A stretch of DNA of 64,000 bases from Phytophthora colocasiae (lineage: Eukaryota > Oomycota > Peronosporomycetes > Peronosporales > Peronosporaceae), in contig JAGKQI010000077.1 in the NCBI GenBank assembly GCA_018806915.1, positions 62,001 to 126,000 on the forward strand, read 5' to 3'. The notes under the pieces were generated by a model that was not told where the DNA came from, ran no database searches, and saw only the letters and a list, made by a program, of their open reading frames with translations. The position numbers and the translations under genes were made by a program. Positions 19,543 through 31,800 of the stretch are shown in pieces. Position 1 is the first letter of the stretch. The number at the start of each line of letters is the position of its first letter.

Positions 19543-22500
19543 TCACTGAGCTGCGGGGTCAGGTGACGATGCTGCTGCAGATGACGCAGCCCGCACGCGC
19601 GTCGTCGGCGTCAGCGCCTCCGCGCTCGCCCCCGCGGGGTCCCAATATGGCTTGAGTAAGCCGGCGTAGAACACGGGATGTGTTTGCATCCGCTTCGGCA
19701 AGTCCAGCGTGTATGCCAGGCCCTTCTTGGCCACGACCGTGAACGGTCTGATAAAGCGCGGGTGCAACTTCGTCTTAAAGACGGCCGACACTGCATGTGT
19801 AGGTAGGTTCTTAGCGTTTAATAAAACTTGGTCACCGACCTTGAATTCCCACACATTGCTTCTACCTTTTGCATCAGCTTGTTCCTTCTGAACGTCTTGG
19901 CTTTCAGCCATCGCGTCACGCACACGGCGCAATACGCTCAATCTCACCGAGAGGAAGTCATCGACTTGTTTACGCACAGCAGAAGGGCTGATATCAGCAA
20001 GCTCGGAGTCGAGCGACGGCACAGCCTCTCCCCCACCAAGCCCAAGGCTACCGCGTGGCGGAGTGAGCGGAACGCGCGGGTGCGCAAGGCCGTTCACGTA
20101 GAACGGGGTGAAGCCTGTCGAGGCATGCACCGCGTTGTTCATTGAGAACTCAACGAGAGGGAGCATAGCGCTCCAACGCTTCGGCGTTTCAGCGCATACG
20201 CTGCGGAGGATGTCCTCCAGAACGCGGTTCACGCGTTCGGTCTGACCGTCGGTCTGCGGATGGTCCGCCGTGGACATGTCCAGTCGAGTGCCCAGCACCT
20301 TGAAGACGGACGTCCAGAAGTGACCCGTGAAACGGGGATCTCGATCCGAGACAATGGTCTCAGGCAGCCCATGCTGGCGGAACACCCGATCGATGAAGAT
20401 CGTCGCTGTACCAGCGCCATCGACGGTGTCCGGCACAACCGCGAGATGAGCCATCTTGCTCAGACGGTCAACAAAGACCACCACGCCCGTGTTGCCTGCC
20501 GAGTCCTTCGGCAGGCCAAACACAAAGTCCATACTTATGGACTGCCAACACCCAGAGGGTACAGGTAAGCTCGCCAAAGGCGCAGCCGCATGCGGCGAGG
20601 GTTTAACCCGCTGACACGTCTCGCACGTGCGCACATATGTGCTGACCCACTTGTACATCTTCGGCCACCAGTACATGGAGCTCACCGAGCCGTACGTCTT
20701 CTCGCGACCGAGGTGGCCGCCTGTGGGCGTGTCGTGGGCCTCATAGAGGATACGATACTTCAGGTCCTCATCGTGAGGAACCACCACACGTGGTGGGTCA
20801 TCCTGACCCGTGCTGTAGTACAGCAGACCGCCTTCCAGGCTATAGCGTTGGAGTCTCGCCTTTAGGCGTCGTGACAGAGTCACCTTTGAGTCCTTAAACT
20901 CATCGCTCCCTAGAGCTTGAAGCAGCGCGACACAAGAGTCGTCCTGAGCGTACGCTGCTCGAACCATGTCCGTCACGGACGATGTCACCGAGGTGACATG
21001 AGATAACTCATAGTCCGGGCGACGTGATAACGCGTCAGCGAGGACGTTCTGCCTGCCAGGCTTGTACTTCACCTCGAAGTTATACTCCGCAAAGAAGGAG
21101 AGCCATCGGGCCATCCTCTGCGAGAGGTGAGGCGACTGCGTCGCTGTGCGTAGTGACGCATGATCCGTGTAGATCACAAACGGCTTGGAGCCGAGCAGGT
21201 GAACCCTGAATTTGACGAGAGCGTACTTCATCGCAAGTAGCTCCTTGTCATGAACTGGATAGTTCTTCTCAGCAGCCTTGAGCTGTCGAGACTCAAACGC
21301 AATGACGCGTTCGCGCCCGTCGGCGTCCGCTTGTAGCAAAGCACTGCCGATGGCAAAGTCCGAGGCGTCACAGACGACGATGAACGGACGATCGGGGTCT
21401 GGCAACGCCAGTATCGGTGCCTGAAGCAGGCTATCCTTGATACAAGTGAACGCATTCTCGTGCTCGGCACGCCATACCCACTCGGCATCCTTCTTAAGGA
21501 GATCCGTCAGTGGCCGAGCCAACTCAGCGTAGTTCTCGCTATACTTGTGCAAGTAGTTGGCCAAGCCCAGCCACTTACGCAAGTCCTTCTGGTTCAAGGG
21601 AACCGGCCAGTCCACAATGGCCTTGACCTTTGCTGGATCAGCACGAAGGCCATGCTTCCCAATGAAGCACCCTAGGAAGGGGATTTCTTCCGCGCCAAAG
21701 ACGCACTTGTCTGCGTTGGCGTACAACTTGTTGGTGCGCATGCACTCGAGCACTGCTCTCACGTGTTCCACCTGTACTTCAACGTCAGTCTTGCCGTGTT
21801 CGGCCTGGCTGTGGACGAACACGTCGTCAAAGTACGTCTGTGCAAATGCCCGTAGGGGCCTGAATAATTGCGTCACTAGACAATTGAACGTTGCAGGCGC
21901 ATTCGACAGCCCTTGGGGCATGGCGAGCCACTCCCAGAGCATACCGCTCGGGGTGCTCACCACTGTAAGCGGAATATCACTGGCTCGCATGAGCAGCTGA
22001 TAGTAGCCATCGACTAAGTCGAGCGCACTGTACATGGTGCAACCCACCATGTTGTTCTGAAGAACATCCTTCCTAGAAATCGGCGTCTGCGCCGGAATCG
22101 TGGTAGCGTTGAGCTTGTTAAAAGCGTGAACGATACGCCACTTGCCAGTCGGCTTTCTGACACAGAACGTTGGCGCGGAGTGCGGAGACTTGCTCTCGCG
22201 CACGAGACCCGCCGCGTGCTTCGCACGGAAGAAGGCGTCAATGACGTCGCATTGCTCTTTAGGAAGAGGCCACTGCCGGGTCACGCAGTATTTAGTTCCG
22301 GGAACTAAGTCGATCTCATGACGAACGCCTCGGTCAGGAGGCAGGCCGTCTCCATATTCCTTCAACAAGGAGTAGAAGGGATCCGAGGGATTCTTGAGGA
22401 TCTCCGATCCACTCCTGGCGTTCAACACCTTCTTGACTTCGGCCAAGACGGACTCGTCAACGAGGGACGACGAGTTTAACTCCTCCTCAGGTCGAACGAT

Positions 22501-23630
22501 GACCACCTCGGCGAGTTCGCCAGCCTTCAAGGCATCGCCAAAGTCGGCGAAGGACATCTCCTCTAGCTCAAGGAGCTTGTCAACACTCGGTAAGTCGTCC
22601 AGCAGGACACTGCCTTCGGCACTGCCGCCCACTCCATCAACCAGAGTGTATAGCTGCCCACAGCCCTCCGGTGCGTCGGCACTTGACGTCACGGATGACT
22701 CAGACGCAGAGCGTCTCGCCCGAAGGGCCTTACGACGTCTTCGCCTAGCCGAAGAGCGTCTACTCGACGGAGTACGTGCCGTCGCACAAGTTTCGGCCAC
22801 ACCAGGCCCAGTGTCGGATACACTCAGCGGAGTACGTGCCGCTGCACCATCAATGACCGTAGCTGGTCTAATGTCCGAGACATTCAGCGATCGACTTGGT
22901 CCACGACCAGCATCGCTCGGCGGAGTACGTGCCGCTCCACAGGGATTACGTGGGTTCTGCCCACACGTTGACTCACTGTCAACCAGCGCTACGCGCTCAA
23001 CAGGACTGCGGTACTCGCTATCGGTGCTGTCCACTAACTCGGACACACCGACTTCCAGCATCATAGCCGACTCGGCTCGATGCTCGCGCCAGTAGCGCTT
23101 CTGCTTCCTAGCAGAGGTGGGTTCATGGCTCGCCAAAGCTCCACTAGGAGAGAAGTGCGTAGCACCTAAGGTCTTCGACCTCCAATCAATCCATGGCTCG
23201 TGGCGCTCCAGCCACGCCATACCAAGGATGAGGTCGTACCTCGAATTCAGGTCCAAGACCAAGCAGCGTTCTACGCTGTCGAAGTCCAAGAACTTCAGCC
23301 GTAGGTCCATGGGGACCTTGGCTGCCGTGACACGGACGCCCGTCGCTAGACGGACAGTGACGGTGTCACCTCTTCGCGCTCGAAGCGCCTCAGCATATTG
23401 CTGACTACTCTCAACGGTGGAGCGTCTGACGTAGTTGCCAGACGCTCCTGAATCGATCAACACGATCCACGGCTTCTCGAAGCCCTTCACGTCCACATGG
23501 ACGACCAGCAAGCCCTGCTTGCTCACACGTTCCGTGTTCAAGAGCACGGAGCTCTTCGGGGCTGAGCCCCAGTGCCTCTCACGCACTGCAGAACTCAGTT
23601 CTTCCCCAGTAGACCGCCCCGCGTCTACTG
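19543..23630 (-). CDS. pol: Element A pol polyprotein: protease, reverse transcriptase, RNase H, integrase (Ty3/gypsy)
   Basis: One open frame of 1347 residues from the GTG at 23586, and open upstream across the gag stop in the -1 frame. Rough order: retropepsin DSGASGNYV (~42); a linker with three ARTPxS repeats; reverse transcriptase with [22 protein letters not shown] and catalytic YFDD (~584); RNase H with [13 protein letters not shown] and [15 protein letters not shown] (~700-800); integrase with an HHCC finger ([10 protein letters not shown], ~970) and DDE residues in SMDFVFG (~1018), DRDPRF (~1080) and [14 protein letters not shown] (~1115); and a C-terminal FKVGDQVLL...RPFTVV module (~1230-1290). 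Order PR-RT-RH-IN defines Ty3/gypsy. No stop or frameshift was noticed, so this is the best preserved element here. Its 3' LTR is missing: pol is followed directly by array gag sequence. Confidence 0.92.
23607..23630 (-). repeat. Stem-loop overlapping the gag stop codon of element A
   Basis: CAGTAGAC at 23607-23614 pairs perfectly with GTCTACTG at 23623-23630 around an 8-base GC-rich loop; the gag TAG stop (23627-23625) is inside the stem. Pol continues in the -1 frame across this point. The same stem occurs in element B (61808-61831) and, with one paired substitution, in the array units. It may influence recoding at the gag-pol boundary; this is inference. Confidence 0.65.
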
Positions 23631-24596
23631 GGAGCCGTCGTTTTCCTGGGCAGAGCCCAAAGCGGGACCCGCGGCAGGGTTGCGGCCATTCTGGCCGGCG
23701 CGCTCTTTGCGCAGAGGGCAGTTGGGCCTCAGATGTGTGGGACTACCACACGTGTAGCACCGGCGGGTGCTCATACGCTGCACCGCAGCTCGTAGCTCGG
23801 CTACCTCATCTTCAGCATAGCTGAGGTCCATGGGCTCGGGTCCCCCGGACCCTGTGCTGTTAGCACCGACCCTCGACAACTTAAAGTTGTGTTCGGCATT
23901 CAGTGCCACGCTGACAGCGTCCTCGAAGGTGCGAGGATTCTGACGGAATGTCTCCGTCCTGGCCACGCCAGCTCGCAAACCTTCCATGAAGATGGTCACG
24001 GTGACCACCTCAGGTAGAGGGTCGGCAGCCATACCGGCAATGAGTGTGCGCAGCTCTTGGATATAGTCCACCAGGTCCTTCTTGCCCTGTCGGCAAGCAA
24101 GGAAGCGTGAACGCACGCGATACGCCTGGTTAGGCGGAGCAAACACTTGCGTAAGCTTGACCTTAAGCTCACCCCAAGTGGGGAAGGCCATTTCTACCGA
24201 CGTCCCAGACGTCAAGGCCCATTCTCGTGCTCGACCTTCGAGCTTAGAGATGGCGAACGCCACGCGTTGGCCTTCCAACTGGAGCATAGCAGCCCCCATG
24301 GCCATTTCGACCTCTCGGGTCCACAACAGGAGGTTCTCCCCTTCGTGCCCGTGAAAGGTCTTCACGCTGAGCGTGACGGGCTTAGCTCTCGGAGCGGGGT
24401 TAACCCCTTTTACATTCCGTTGGATGTGCTCAACGAGAGCGTTTTCGTACGAGGCAAATGCCTCCAGGCGCGCGTTGACGGCTTCCGGCCCTTGAGACGC
24501 AAGGTGCGCCATACCTTCAGGGCCCAGTAAGGACGTAAGCTTGTTAAGCGTGTCCTGCTGACTCGGAGTCAAGTGAGCGTATGCTTCTGGCTCCAT
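23625..24596 (-). CDS. gag: Element A gag with CCHC knuckle (Ty3/gypsy)
   Basis: 323 residues from the ATG at 24596 ([20 protein letters not shown]). The frame is open further upstream to 24779, but that part lies in the LTR/leader, and the homologous start in element B supports 24596. Central part: [44 protein letters not shown] and [16 protein letters not shown], typical retrotransposon Gag. C-terminal knuckle [14 protein letters not shown], then an Ala/Gly/Asn-rich tail ending at TAG in the stem-loop. Pol overlaps in the -1 frame. Forms the particle shell and binds element RNA. Confidence 0.9.
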   Translation of the reverse strand: MEPEAYAHLTPSQQDTLNKLTSLLGPEGMAHLASQGPEAVNARLEAFASYENALVEHIQRNVKGVNPAPRAKPVTLSVKTFHGHEGENLLLWTREVEMAMGAAMLQLEGQRVAFAISKLEGRAREWALTSGTSVEMAFPTWGELKVKLTQVFAPPNQAYRVRSRFLACRQGKKDLVDYIQELRTLIAGMAADPLPEVVTVTIFMEGLRAGVARTETFRQNPRTFEDAVSVALNAEHNFKLSRVGANSTGSGGPEPMDLSYAEDEVAELRAAVQRMSTRRCYTCGSPTHLRPNCPLRKERAGQNGRNPAAGPALGSAQENDGSQ

Positions 24597-24636
24597 TCTC
24601 ACAGAGAAACAGTCTTCAACCCAGGAGTTGGATTGA

Positions 24637-24651
24637 CTACTAGTGCTACCA
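24637..24651 (-). other. Candidate primer-binding site of element A
   Basis: In coding direction TGGTAGCACTAGTAG begins two bases after the LTR end TGCA. A leading TGG complementary to a tRNA CCA end is expected of a primer-binding site. It does not match the initiator-Met tRNA site used by many gypsy elements. Element B has TGGTAGCACTTGTAG at the same place. The tRNA is not identified. Confidence 0.45.
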
Positions 24652-24653
24652 GA

Positions 24654-25065
24654 TGCAGCGGGACTGCGTAGGTGTGCACGGCACAGAGGAAGTTTAGTTG
24701 ACTCGTAGAGTCCTGCTTGCAAGGCACTAGCCTTCGGTTCTATACAAGAACCAAGTTGTCCACTAAATACGGGACTCACACAATCAGTGTCCCTATAACA
24801 AAGGAACTAACACTAATTATGTAAAATGCAAACTGATTTTTATTTATTTTATTGCCCTAATCCTGAATGTAACGGATTTAGTATCTAACATACTAAATCC
24901 TAATCAAATGCAATGTGTGGCTCTGAGCTAACTGCCAGCAACTGGCTACATATGTGACGTGTGAGAAACACTATGTGTCGTACACGGATCTGTGACTTGT
25001 GACCTGGATGGTGTATACCACACCTATTGTAGCCAAGGCGCGCAGCGCCGTGTAACCCCGTTACA
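24654..25065 (-). repeat. 5' LTR of element A
   Basis: In coding direction it runs from TGTAACGGGGTTACAC (25065) to CTGCA (24654), about 412 bp, with TG..CA ends. The boundaries rest on comparison with the LTR of element B, which starts TGTAACGC and shares the right half at high identity, and on the break in the copia frame at 25065. It holds an AT-rich AATAAA-type stretch and the hairpin at 24874-24900. No second LTR of element A was found in the window. Confidence 0.7.
24874..24900. repeat. 11-bp perfect hairpin inside element A LTR
   Basis: GGATTTAGTAT at 24874-24884 and ATACTAAATCC at 24890-24900 are exact inverted repeats around a 5-base loop (ctaac). Element B keeps both arms exactly but has a different loop. 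Confidence 0.8.
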
Positions 25066-26511
25066 TCCGACATCAACTTTTGGTACGGCTTCGTTGCTCG
25101 GCGAGTGTTCGTCCTCTTGTAAGACATACGAGTCAACTTCGCCAACTTGCAACTCCAGCACGGCATGTCAACATCATCACGTAACTTCTCAGTCATTCCC
25201 GTCACTACTTGCTCCTTAGCCATGTCCTTTATGGTCGGGGTGTTCAAATGTGCAAACCGTAAATGCCAACGCACGAGAGAATCACCTTCATCTCGAGTTT
25301 TGTGTTGATGCACTGCTGGAATTCGATAAACTGGAATAACCTTCGCCTTCAAGCGATATCGGCCACGACACTTCGTCAACAAGATCTGCGAATGATCCTT
25401 AGTCAACCATGCGACTCGTTGCGAATCACGCCTGCCGAATTTCACAGTCCATCCATCCTTTTCCAGTAAATCCAAACTCAGCAAATTATCTGGTGCATTC
25501 GGTTTAAGCAGAACATTTTTAAACTGCAGTGACAGCTCCTGATGTGGCTGCTTACAATTCACCACACGGAGATGAACGCTACCAGTTTGCTCATCGTCAC
25601 TGACTTTACCATCATAAGCCTGAAAGACATGCTCCTCATCTTTCTTGAGACTGGACAAGAGATCTTGCTGGTTGCAGACGTGAACATCACTACACGAATC
25701 CAAAGCCCACTCAATCATATCACCAGCATTGTTCTTCACGGATTCAATTACCAGAGTATCACGTGAAAGACAACCGACAGCATCGATCTTCCTTCTTTTC
25801 GAGTCATCATTTTTGCCAGATTTGCACTCCCACCGCTTCCGTTCCGATGAAGCAAAGTGAACTCTCGGTCCAACACCGGCGGCTCGATCATCAAAAGAGT
25901 CATCATCATCTTCATCCTTGTCCTCCTTTCGTTTCTTGTTCGGGCAATTGGGACGGATATGTCCAACTTCTCCACATTCGAAACAAGTACGAGTCTCTTT
26001 TCTTTCGCTTTTACTATTGCCATCTTTTTGGTCCTTTGATTTATTCTTACCACGGCCACCTCTCTTGCGCTTGCCTTGCTTCTGGCCCTTGCCACACGCA
26101 GCGACACCAGCAGCTTTCTTCTCTTCAGCACCCATCTTTTCATCAAGGGCTGACTCAGCACGCAAAGCATTCATCACTTGAGCTGCAGTAGGTACAGGCC
26201 TGTTGTCAGTACATCCACGAACCACGTAGTGTTTAGAAAATTGCCGAACAACATCACGATGTGTGCGTGAAACGTGACCAAGCAGTGTTTCTGCATAGTC
26301 TTCATCATCAATCTGCTTCCCATAGTGCAACATATTCCGACGCATCTTCTCCATTTCACGCAACCAAGTCTCCATAGGTTTATCCGGCGTGTAAGTGTTC
26401 GAGTAGAACTCAGCGCGTACAAAAATGTAATTCGCGTACTCGCGCTTCGTTTGTCGATCCACAAATCGGTTTCACATCGCTTCGGCAGTCGTCACCTGAC
26501 AAATCATCTCT
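25066..26511 (-). pseudogene. Ty1/copia element fragment: gag, protease, integrase N-terminus
   Basis: In coding direction: a gag part with VDRQTKREYANYIF and METWLREMEKMR; a CCHC knuckle CFECGEVGHIRPNC in a Lys/Arg-rich stretch; a protease region WALDSCSDVHVC, where DSC replaces the usual DSG; and the pre-integrase motif WHLRFAHLNTPTIKDM with CWSCKLAKLTRMS. This order and the pre-integrase motif are copia-type. Both ends are cut: the left by the LTR of element A at 25065, the right by array integrase sequence at 26511/26512. Near 26474 a TGA replaces the expected Trp codon in EAM-W-NRFVDRQT. Reverse transcriptase is absent from the window, so it cannot move by itself. Confidence 0.85.
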
Positions 26512-28875
26512 GCATGCGGCGAGGGTTTAACCCGTTGACACGTCTCGCACGTGCGCACACATGTGCTGACCCACTTGTACAGCTTCAGCCACCAGTACAT
26601 GGAGCTCACTGAGCCGTAGGTCTTCTCGCGACCGAGGTGGCCGCTTGTGGGCGTGTCGTGGGCCTCATAGAGGATACGATACTTCAGGTCCTCATCGTGA
26701 GGAACCACCACGCGTGGTGGGTCATCCTGACCCGTGCTGTAGTACGGCAGACCGCCTTCCAGGCTATAGCGCTGGAGTTTCGCCTTTAGGCGTCGTGACA
26801 GAGTCACCTTTAAGTCCTTAAACTCATCGCTCCCTAGAGCTTGAAGCAGCGCGACACAAGAGTCGTCCTGTCGAACAAAGTTGCTCGATGCAAGTTGCTC
26901 GATGCGCCCGAGTCCACTAGGGCACGAAGAGAGTTAACTCTCTTCGACATCACGTTCAGGATGACAAGGTTTGGCTTGTCATCTTGCAGCTTACAGCGAG
27001 AAACCTTCTCGCTGGGGGCAGCAGTCCTCATCGTCGCGTGTCCAAGCTCGACACGCGAGACTGCATCAGCAGTAGGACGCCCCGCGCCTACTGGTCCTTG
27101 TGGTGAAGTGGATTCAAATCAAGCCGGATATGACGCAGAACGACTACGATGATGGGTGACGTGCGACATGGTGCTACGATAAGGACAGATCCCTAAAACT
27201 GGGTACCTACTCTAGGGCGGATCCTAAGTTATCCAGATACCGGATCCTCAAGGTCCAAGGCCCTCGGATCCAGACTCGGATCCTCATGATCCAAGACATC
27301 AATGAAGTAAAGTAGTTGCAGGAGAGCCAGCATGATCCAAGATAGAGATTGGCGATAAGAAAGATAGGGTACAGGATGAGAAACTGGATAACCATCAATC
27401 AGAGAGTCGAATTTACCTTCTAGTCCGCAAGTGGTTTTCTTCAGGGCCCAAGACAAGGGAAGTGGAGAGTGCGCAAGTGGTTTTCTTCAGGGCCCAAGAC
27501 AAGGGAAGAGAATAGTGTATTGGCCTCCACAGCTAAGACCGGATCCCCGATTTGGCCGGCTTACCTTACGCTAGTGAAGACCCCGGATCCAACGGTGTTG
27601 ATTGCTTAACCGTAGGATTCCTAGACCTCTCAACTACCCCAAGACCAACCGCTACAGGAGGCGGCAAGCAAGACAGTAAAGGAAAAGGGGCCCCACACCC
27701 ACCAAGGCAACCCCGGATCCAAGGATCCACACGATCTTCGAGTCCAAGACCAAGATCCCCCAACCAGGACCTGTGTGCAGGAACCCCCCACGCAACCTCC
27801 CAAGTCCCCGCCAAGGACGTTCAAGCCCTCACGCCTGTGTACACTCTCCCGTTCCTGAGAGAGCAGATCCCGCCCACAGACGGGTACACAAGGTGAGCCT
27901 CAGCAACCCCCACGGTTATCGGAGTACCCCCTTCGTTAGTCAGTGTCTGGGCACCGTGTGTGAGCGTTGGATCCCTGCTCATTCCAGCGGATCCACTACA
28001 CCACATCCTTGGCGTTTTTTTAACGCCCGCCCGCTATGCACTCGCGTGCATAGTGACCGATGTTACTACACTTGTAACATTGAACCTTACCGTTCCTACG
28101 CTGCTGTTGACCAGCAGTCGTAGCACTCGAGAGGTCCATAGGTTCCGGACCTCCCGTCTTCGCAACAGGACGCGCCAGCTTCGGCACGTTCGCATGGAGT
28201 TTAGCTTGACGCCGGCTAAACTCCTCTTGCATTACAAGGCTGATCGCCTCTTCGAGGGTATTCGGATAATCTCGGAAGAGATATGTTTTGACGGGACCAT
28301 CTCTTAGTCCCTTCATGAACGTGACAACCTTGGTCGCCTCGTCGATCGGGTTGGCCACTATGTTCGATACCAAGTATCGAGCACGCTGGGCAAAGGTGTG
28401 AACGCCCTGCTGCAGATCGAGAGCGGAGTTTCTCGATCTGAACTCGTTCTTCGGGGGCTCAAACGCAAGATTGAGTTCCTCCTTGAACACATCGTACGTG
28501 CTGAAGCACGTAGCATCCGAGAGTCGGCGCCCATAGGCCTAACTCCTCGCACGTCCGCCAAGACATGACATGGCGAACGCGACCTTCGACATCGGGTCGA
28601 CGATACGTCGAGCCGCAACGGCTGTGTCGAGTTCGACAAGCCAACGAAGGAGGGTCTCGTCCTCCTTCCCCGTGTAGGTACTCACGTGGAGTTTTCAACG
28701 ACTCCACGCGTGGCTTAGGAAGCCATCGAGGCAGCAACATCTCATTGCTCCTTAACAATGTACCCCAGCGTGTGGCATTCGCATGCCAGTCTCGCTCACG
28801 ACTTGGATCAGATCGAAAGCTGAGTGGCTTGGCTCGAGGGGCCTCAGTCCCTGACTGCTCGCCTGCAGCTTCAGC
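26512..28875 (-). mobile_element. Array unit 2 (left-truncated, with a private 67-bp deletion)
   Basis: Starts abruptly at gcatgcggcgaggg in the integrase zinc-finger region, next to copia gag. Near 26869, 67 bp are missing between two CCTG tetramers, joining [14 protein letters not shown] sequence to the retropepsin (26834-27031) differently from all other units. Spacer about 27105-28015, gag 28020-28490 (agcttcggcacg and gatcgggttggcc variants), linker to 28875. Keeps gcttgaagc, the long-class state. Confidence 0.85.
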
Positions 28876-31800
28876 TCACTGAGCTGCGGGGTCAGGTGAC
28901 GATGCTGCTGCAGATGACGCAGCCCGCACGCGCGTCGTCGGCGTCAGCGCCTCCGCGCTCACCCCCGCGGGGTCCCAATATGGCTTGAGTAAGCCGGCGT
29001 AGAACACGGGATGTGTTTGCATCCGCTTCGGCAAGTCCAGCGTGTATGCCAGGCCCTTCTTGGCCACGACCGTGAACGGTCTGATAAAGCGCGGGTGCAA
29101 CTTCGTCTTAAAGACGGCCGACACTGCATGTGTAGGTAGGTTCTTAGCGTTTAATAAAACTTGGTCACCGACCTTGAATTCCCACATTGCCTCTGCCTTT
29201 TGCATCAGCCTGTTCCTTTTGAACATCTTGTCGCGTCACGCACTCGTCGTAAGACGCTCAATCTCATCGAGAGGAAGTCATCGACTTGTTTACGCACAGC
29301 AAGAGGGCTGACATCAGCAAGCTCGGAGTCAAGCGACGGCACAGCCTCTCCCCCACCAAGCCCGAGGCTACCGCGTGGCGGAGTGAGCGGACGCGCGGAT
29401 GCGCAAGGCCGTTCACGTAGAACGGGGTGAAGCCTGTCGAGGCATGCACCGCGTTGTTCATTGAGAACTCAACGAGAGGGAGCATAGCGCTCAAACGCTT
29501 CGGCGTTTCAGCGCATACGCTGCGGAGGATGTCCTCCAGGACGCGGTTCACGCGTTCAGTCTGACCGTCGGTCTGCGGATGATCCACCGTGGACATGTCC
29601 AGTCGAGTGCCAAGCACTTTAAAGACGGACGTCCAGAAGTGACCCGTGAAACGGGGGTCTCGATCCGAGACAATGGTCTCTGGCAGCCCATGCTGACGGA
29701 AGACCTGATCGATAAAGATCGTCGCTGTCCCAGTGCCATCGACGGTGTCCGGCACAACCGCGAGATGAGCCATCTTGCTCAACGGTCAACAAAGACCACC
29801 ACGCCCGTGTTGCCCGCCGAGTCCTTCGGCAGGCCAAACACAAAGTCCATGCTCATGGACTGCCAACACCCAGAGGGTACAGGCAAGATCGCCAATGGCG
29901 CCGTCGCATACGGCGAGGGTTTAACCCGTTGACACGTCTCGCACGTGCGCACATATGTGCTGACCCACTTGTACAGCTTCAGCCACCAGTACATGGAGCT
30001 CACTGAGCCGTAGTTCTACTCGCGACTGAGGTGGCCGCTCGTGGGCGCGTGTCGTGGGCCTCATAGAGGATACGATACTTCAGGTCCTCATCGTGAGGAA
30101 CCACCACGCGTGGTGGGTCATCCTGACCCGTGCTGTAGTACGGCAGACCGCCTTCCAGGCTATAGCGCTGGAGTTTCGCCTTTAGGCGTCGTGACAGAGT
30201 CACCTTTAAGTCCTTAAAACTCATCGCTCCCTAGAGCTTGAAGCAGCGCGACACAAGAGTCGTCCTGAGCATGCTGCTCAACCCATGTGAGGCGTGTCGG
30301 CCTCTTCGAAGTCAAGTCTTCGAAGACTTCCCTGTCGAACAAAGTTGCTCGATGCAAGTTGCTCGATGCGCCCGAGTCCACTAGGGCACGAAGAGAGTTA
30401 ACTCTCTTCGACATCACGTTCAGGATGACAAGGTTTGGCTTGTCATCTTGCAGCTACAGCGAGAAACCTTCTCGCTGGGGGCAGCAGTCCTCATCGTCGC
30501 GTGTCCAAGCTCGACACGCGAGACTGCATCAGCAGTAGGACGCCCCGCGCCTACTGGTCCTTGTGGTGAAGTGGATTCAAATCAAGCCGGATATGACGCA
30601 GAACGACTACGATGATGGGTGACGTGCGACATGGTGCTACGATAAGGACAGATCCCTAAAACTGGGTACCTACTCTAGGGCGGATCCTAAGTTATCCAGA
30701 TACCGGATCCTCAAGGTCCAAGGCCCTCGGATCCAGACTCGGATCCTCATGATCCAAGACATCAATGAAGTAAAGTAGTTGCAGGAGAGCCAGCATGATC
30801 CAAGATAGAGATTGGCGATAAGAAAGATAGGGTACAGGATGAGAAACTGGATAACCATCAATCAGAGAGTCGAATTTACCTTCTAGTCCGCAAGCGGTTT
30901 TCTTCAGGGCCCAAGACAAGGGAAGTGGAGAGTGCGCAAGTGGTTTTCTTCAGGGCCCAAGACAAGGGAAGAGGATAGTGTATTGGCCTCCACAGCTAAG
31001 ACCGGATCCCCGATTTGGCCGGCTTACCTTACGCTAGTGAAGACCTCGGATCCAACGGTGTTGATTGCTTAACCGTAGGATTCCTAGACCTCTCAACTAC
31101 CCCAAGACCAACCGCTACAGGAGGCGGCAAGCAAGACAGTAAAGGAAAAGGAGCCCCACACCCACCAAGGCAACCCCGGATCCAAGGATCCACACGATCT
31201 TCGAGTCCAAGACCAAGATCCCCCAACCAGGACCTGTGTGCAGGAACCCCCACGCAACCTCCCAAGTCCCCGCCAAGGACGTTTCAAGCCCTCACGCCTG
31301 TGTACACTCTCCCGTTCCTGAGAGAGCAGATCCCGCCCACGGACGGGTACCCAAGGCGAGCCTCAGCAACCCCACGGTTATCGGAGTACCCTTCGTTAGT
31401 CAGTGTCTGGGCACCGTGTGTGAGCGTTGGATCCCTGCTCATTCCAGCGGATCCACTACACCACATCCTTGGCGTTTTAACGCCCTGCCCGCTATGCACT
31501 CGCGTGCATAGTGACCGATGTTACTACACTTGTAACATTGAACCTTACCGTTCCTACGCTGCTGTTGACCAGCAGTCGTAGCACTCGAGAGGTCCATAGG
31601 TTCCGGACCTCCCGTCTTCGCAACAGGACGCGCCGGCTTCGGCGCGTTCGCATGGAGTTTAGCTTGACGCCGGCTAAACTCCTCTTGCATTACAAGGCTG
31701 ATCGCCTCTTCGAGGGTATTCGGATAATCTCGGAAGAGATATGTTTTGACGGGACCATCTCTTAGTCCCTTCATGAACGTGACAACCTTGGTCGCCTCGT

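Noticed and set aside
24597..24779. Upstream extension of element A gag to the first ATG of the open frame
   Set aside because: This part lies within the LTR and leader, and element B aligns from the ATG matching 24596.
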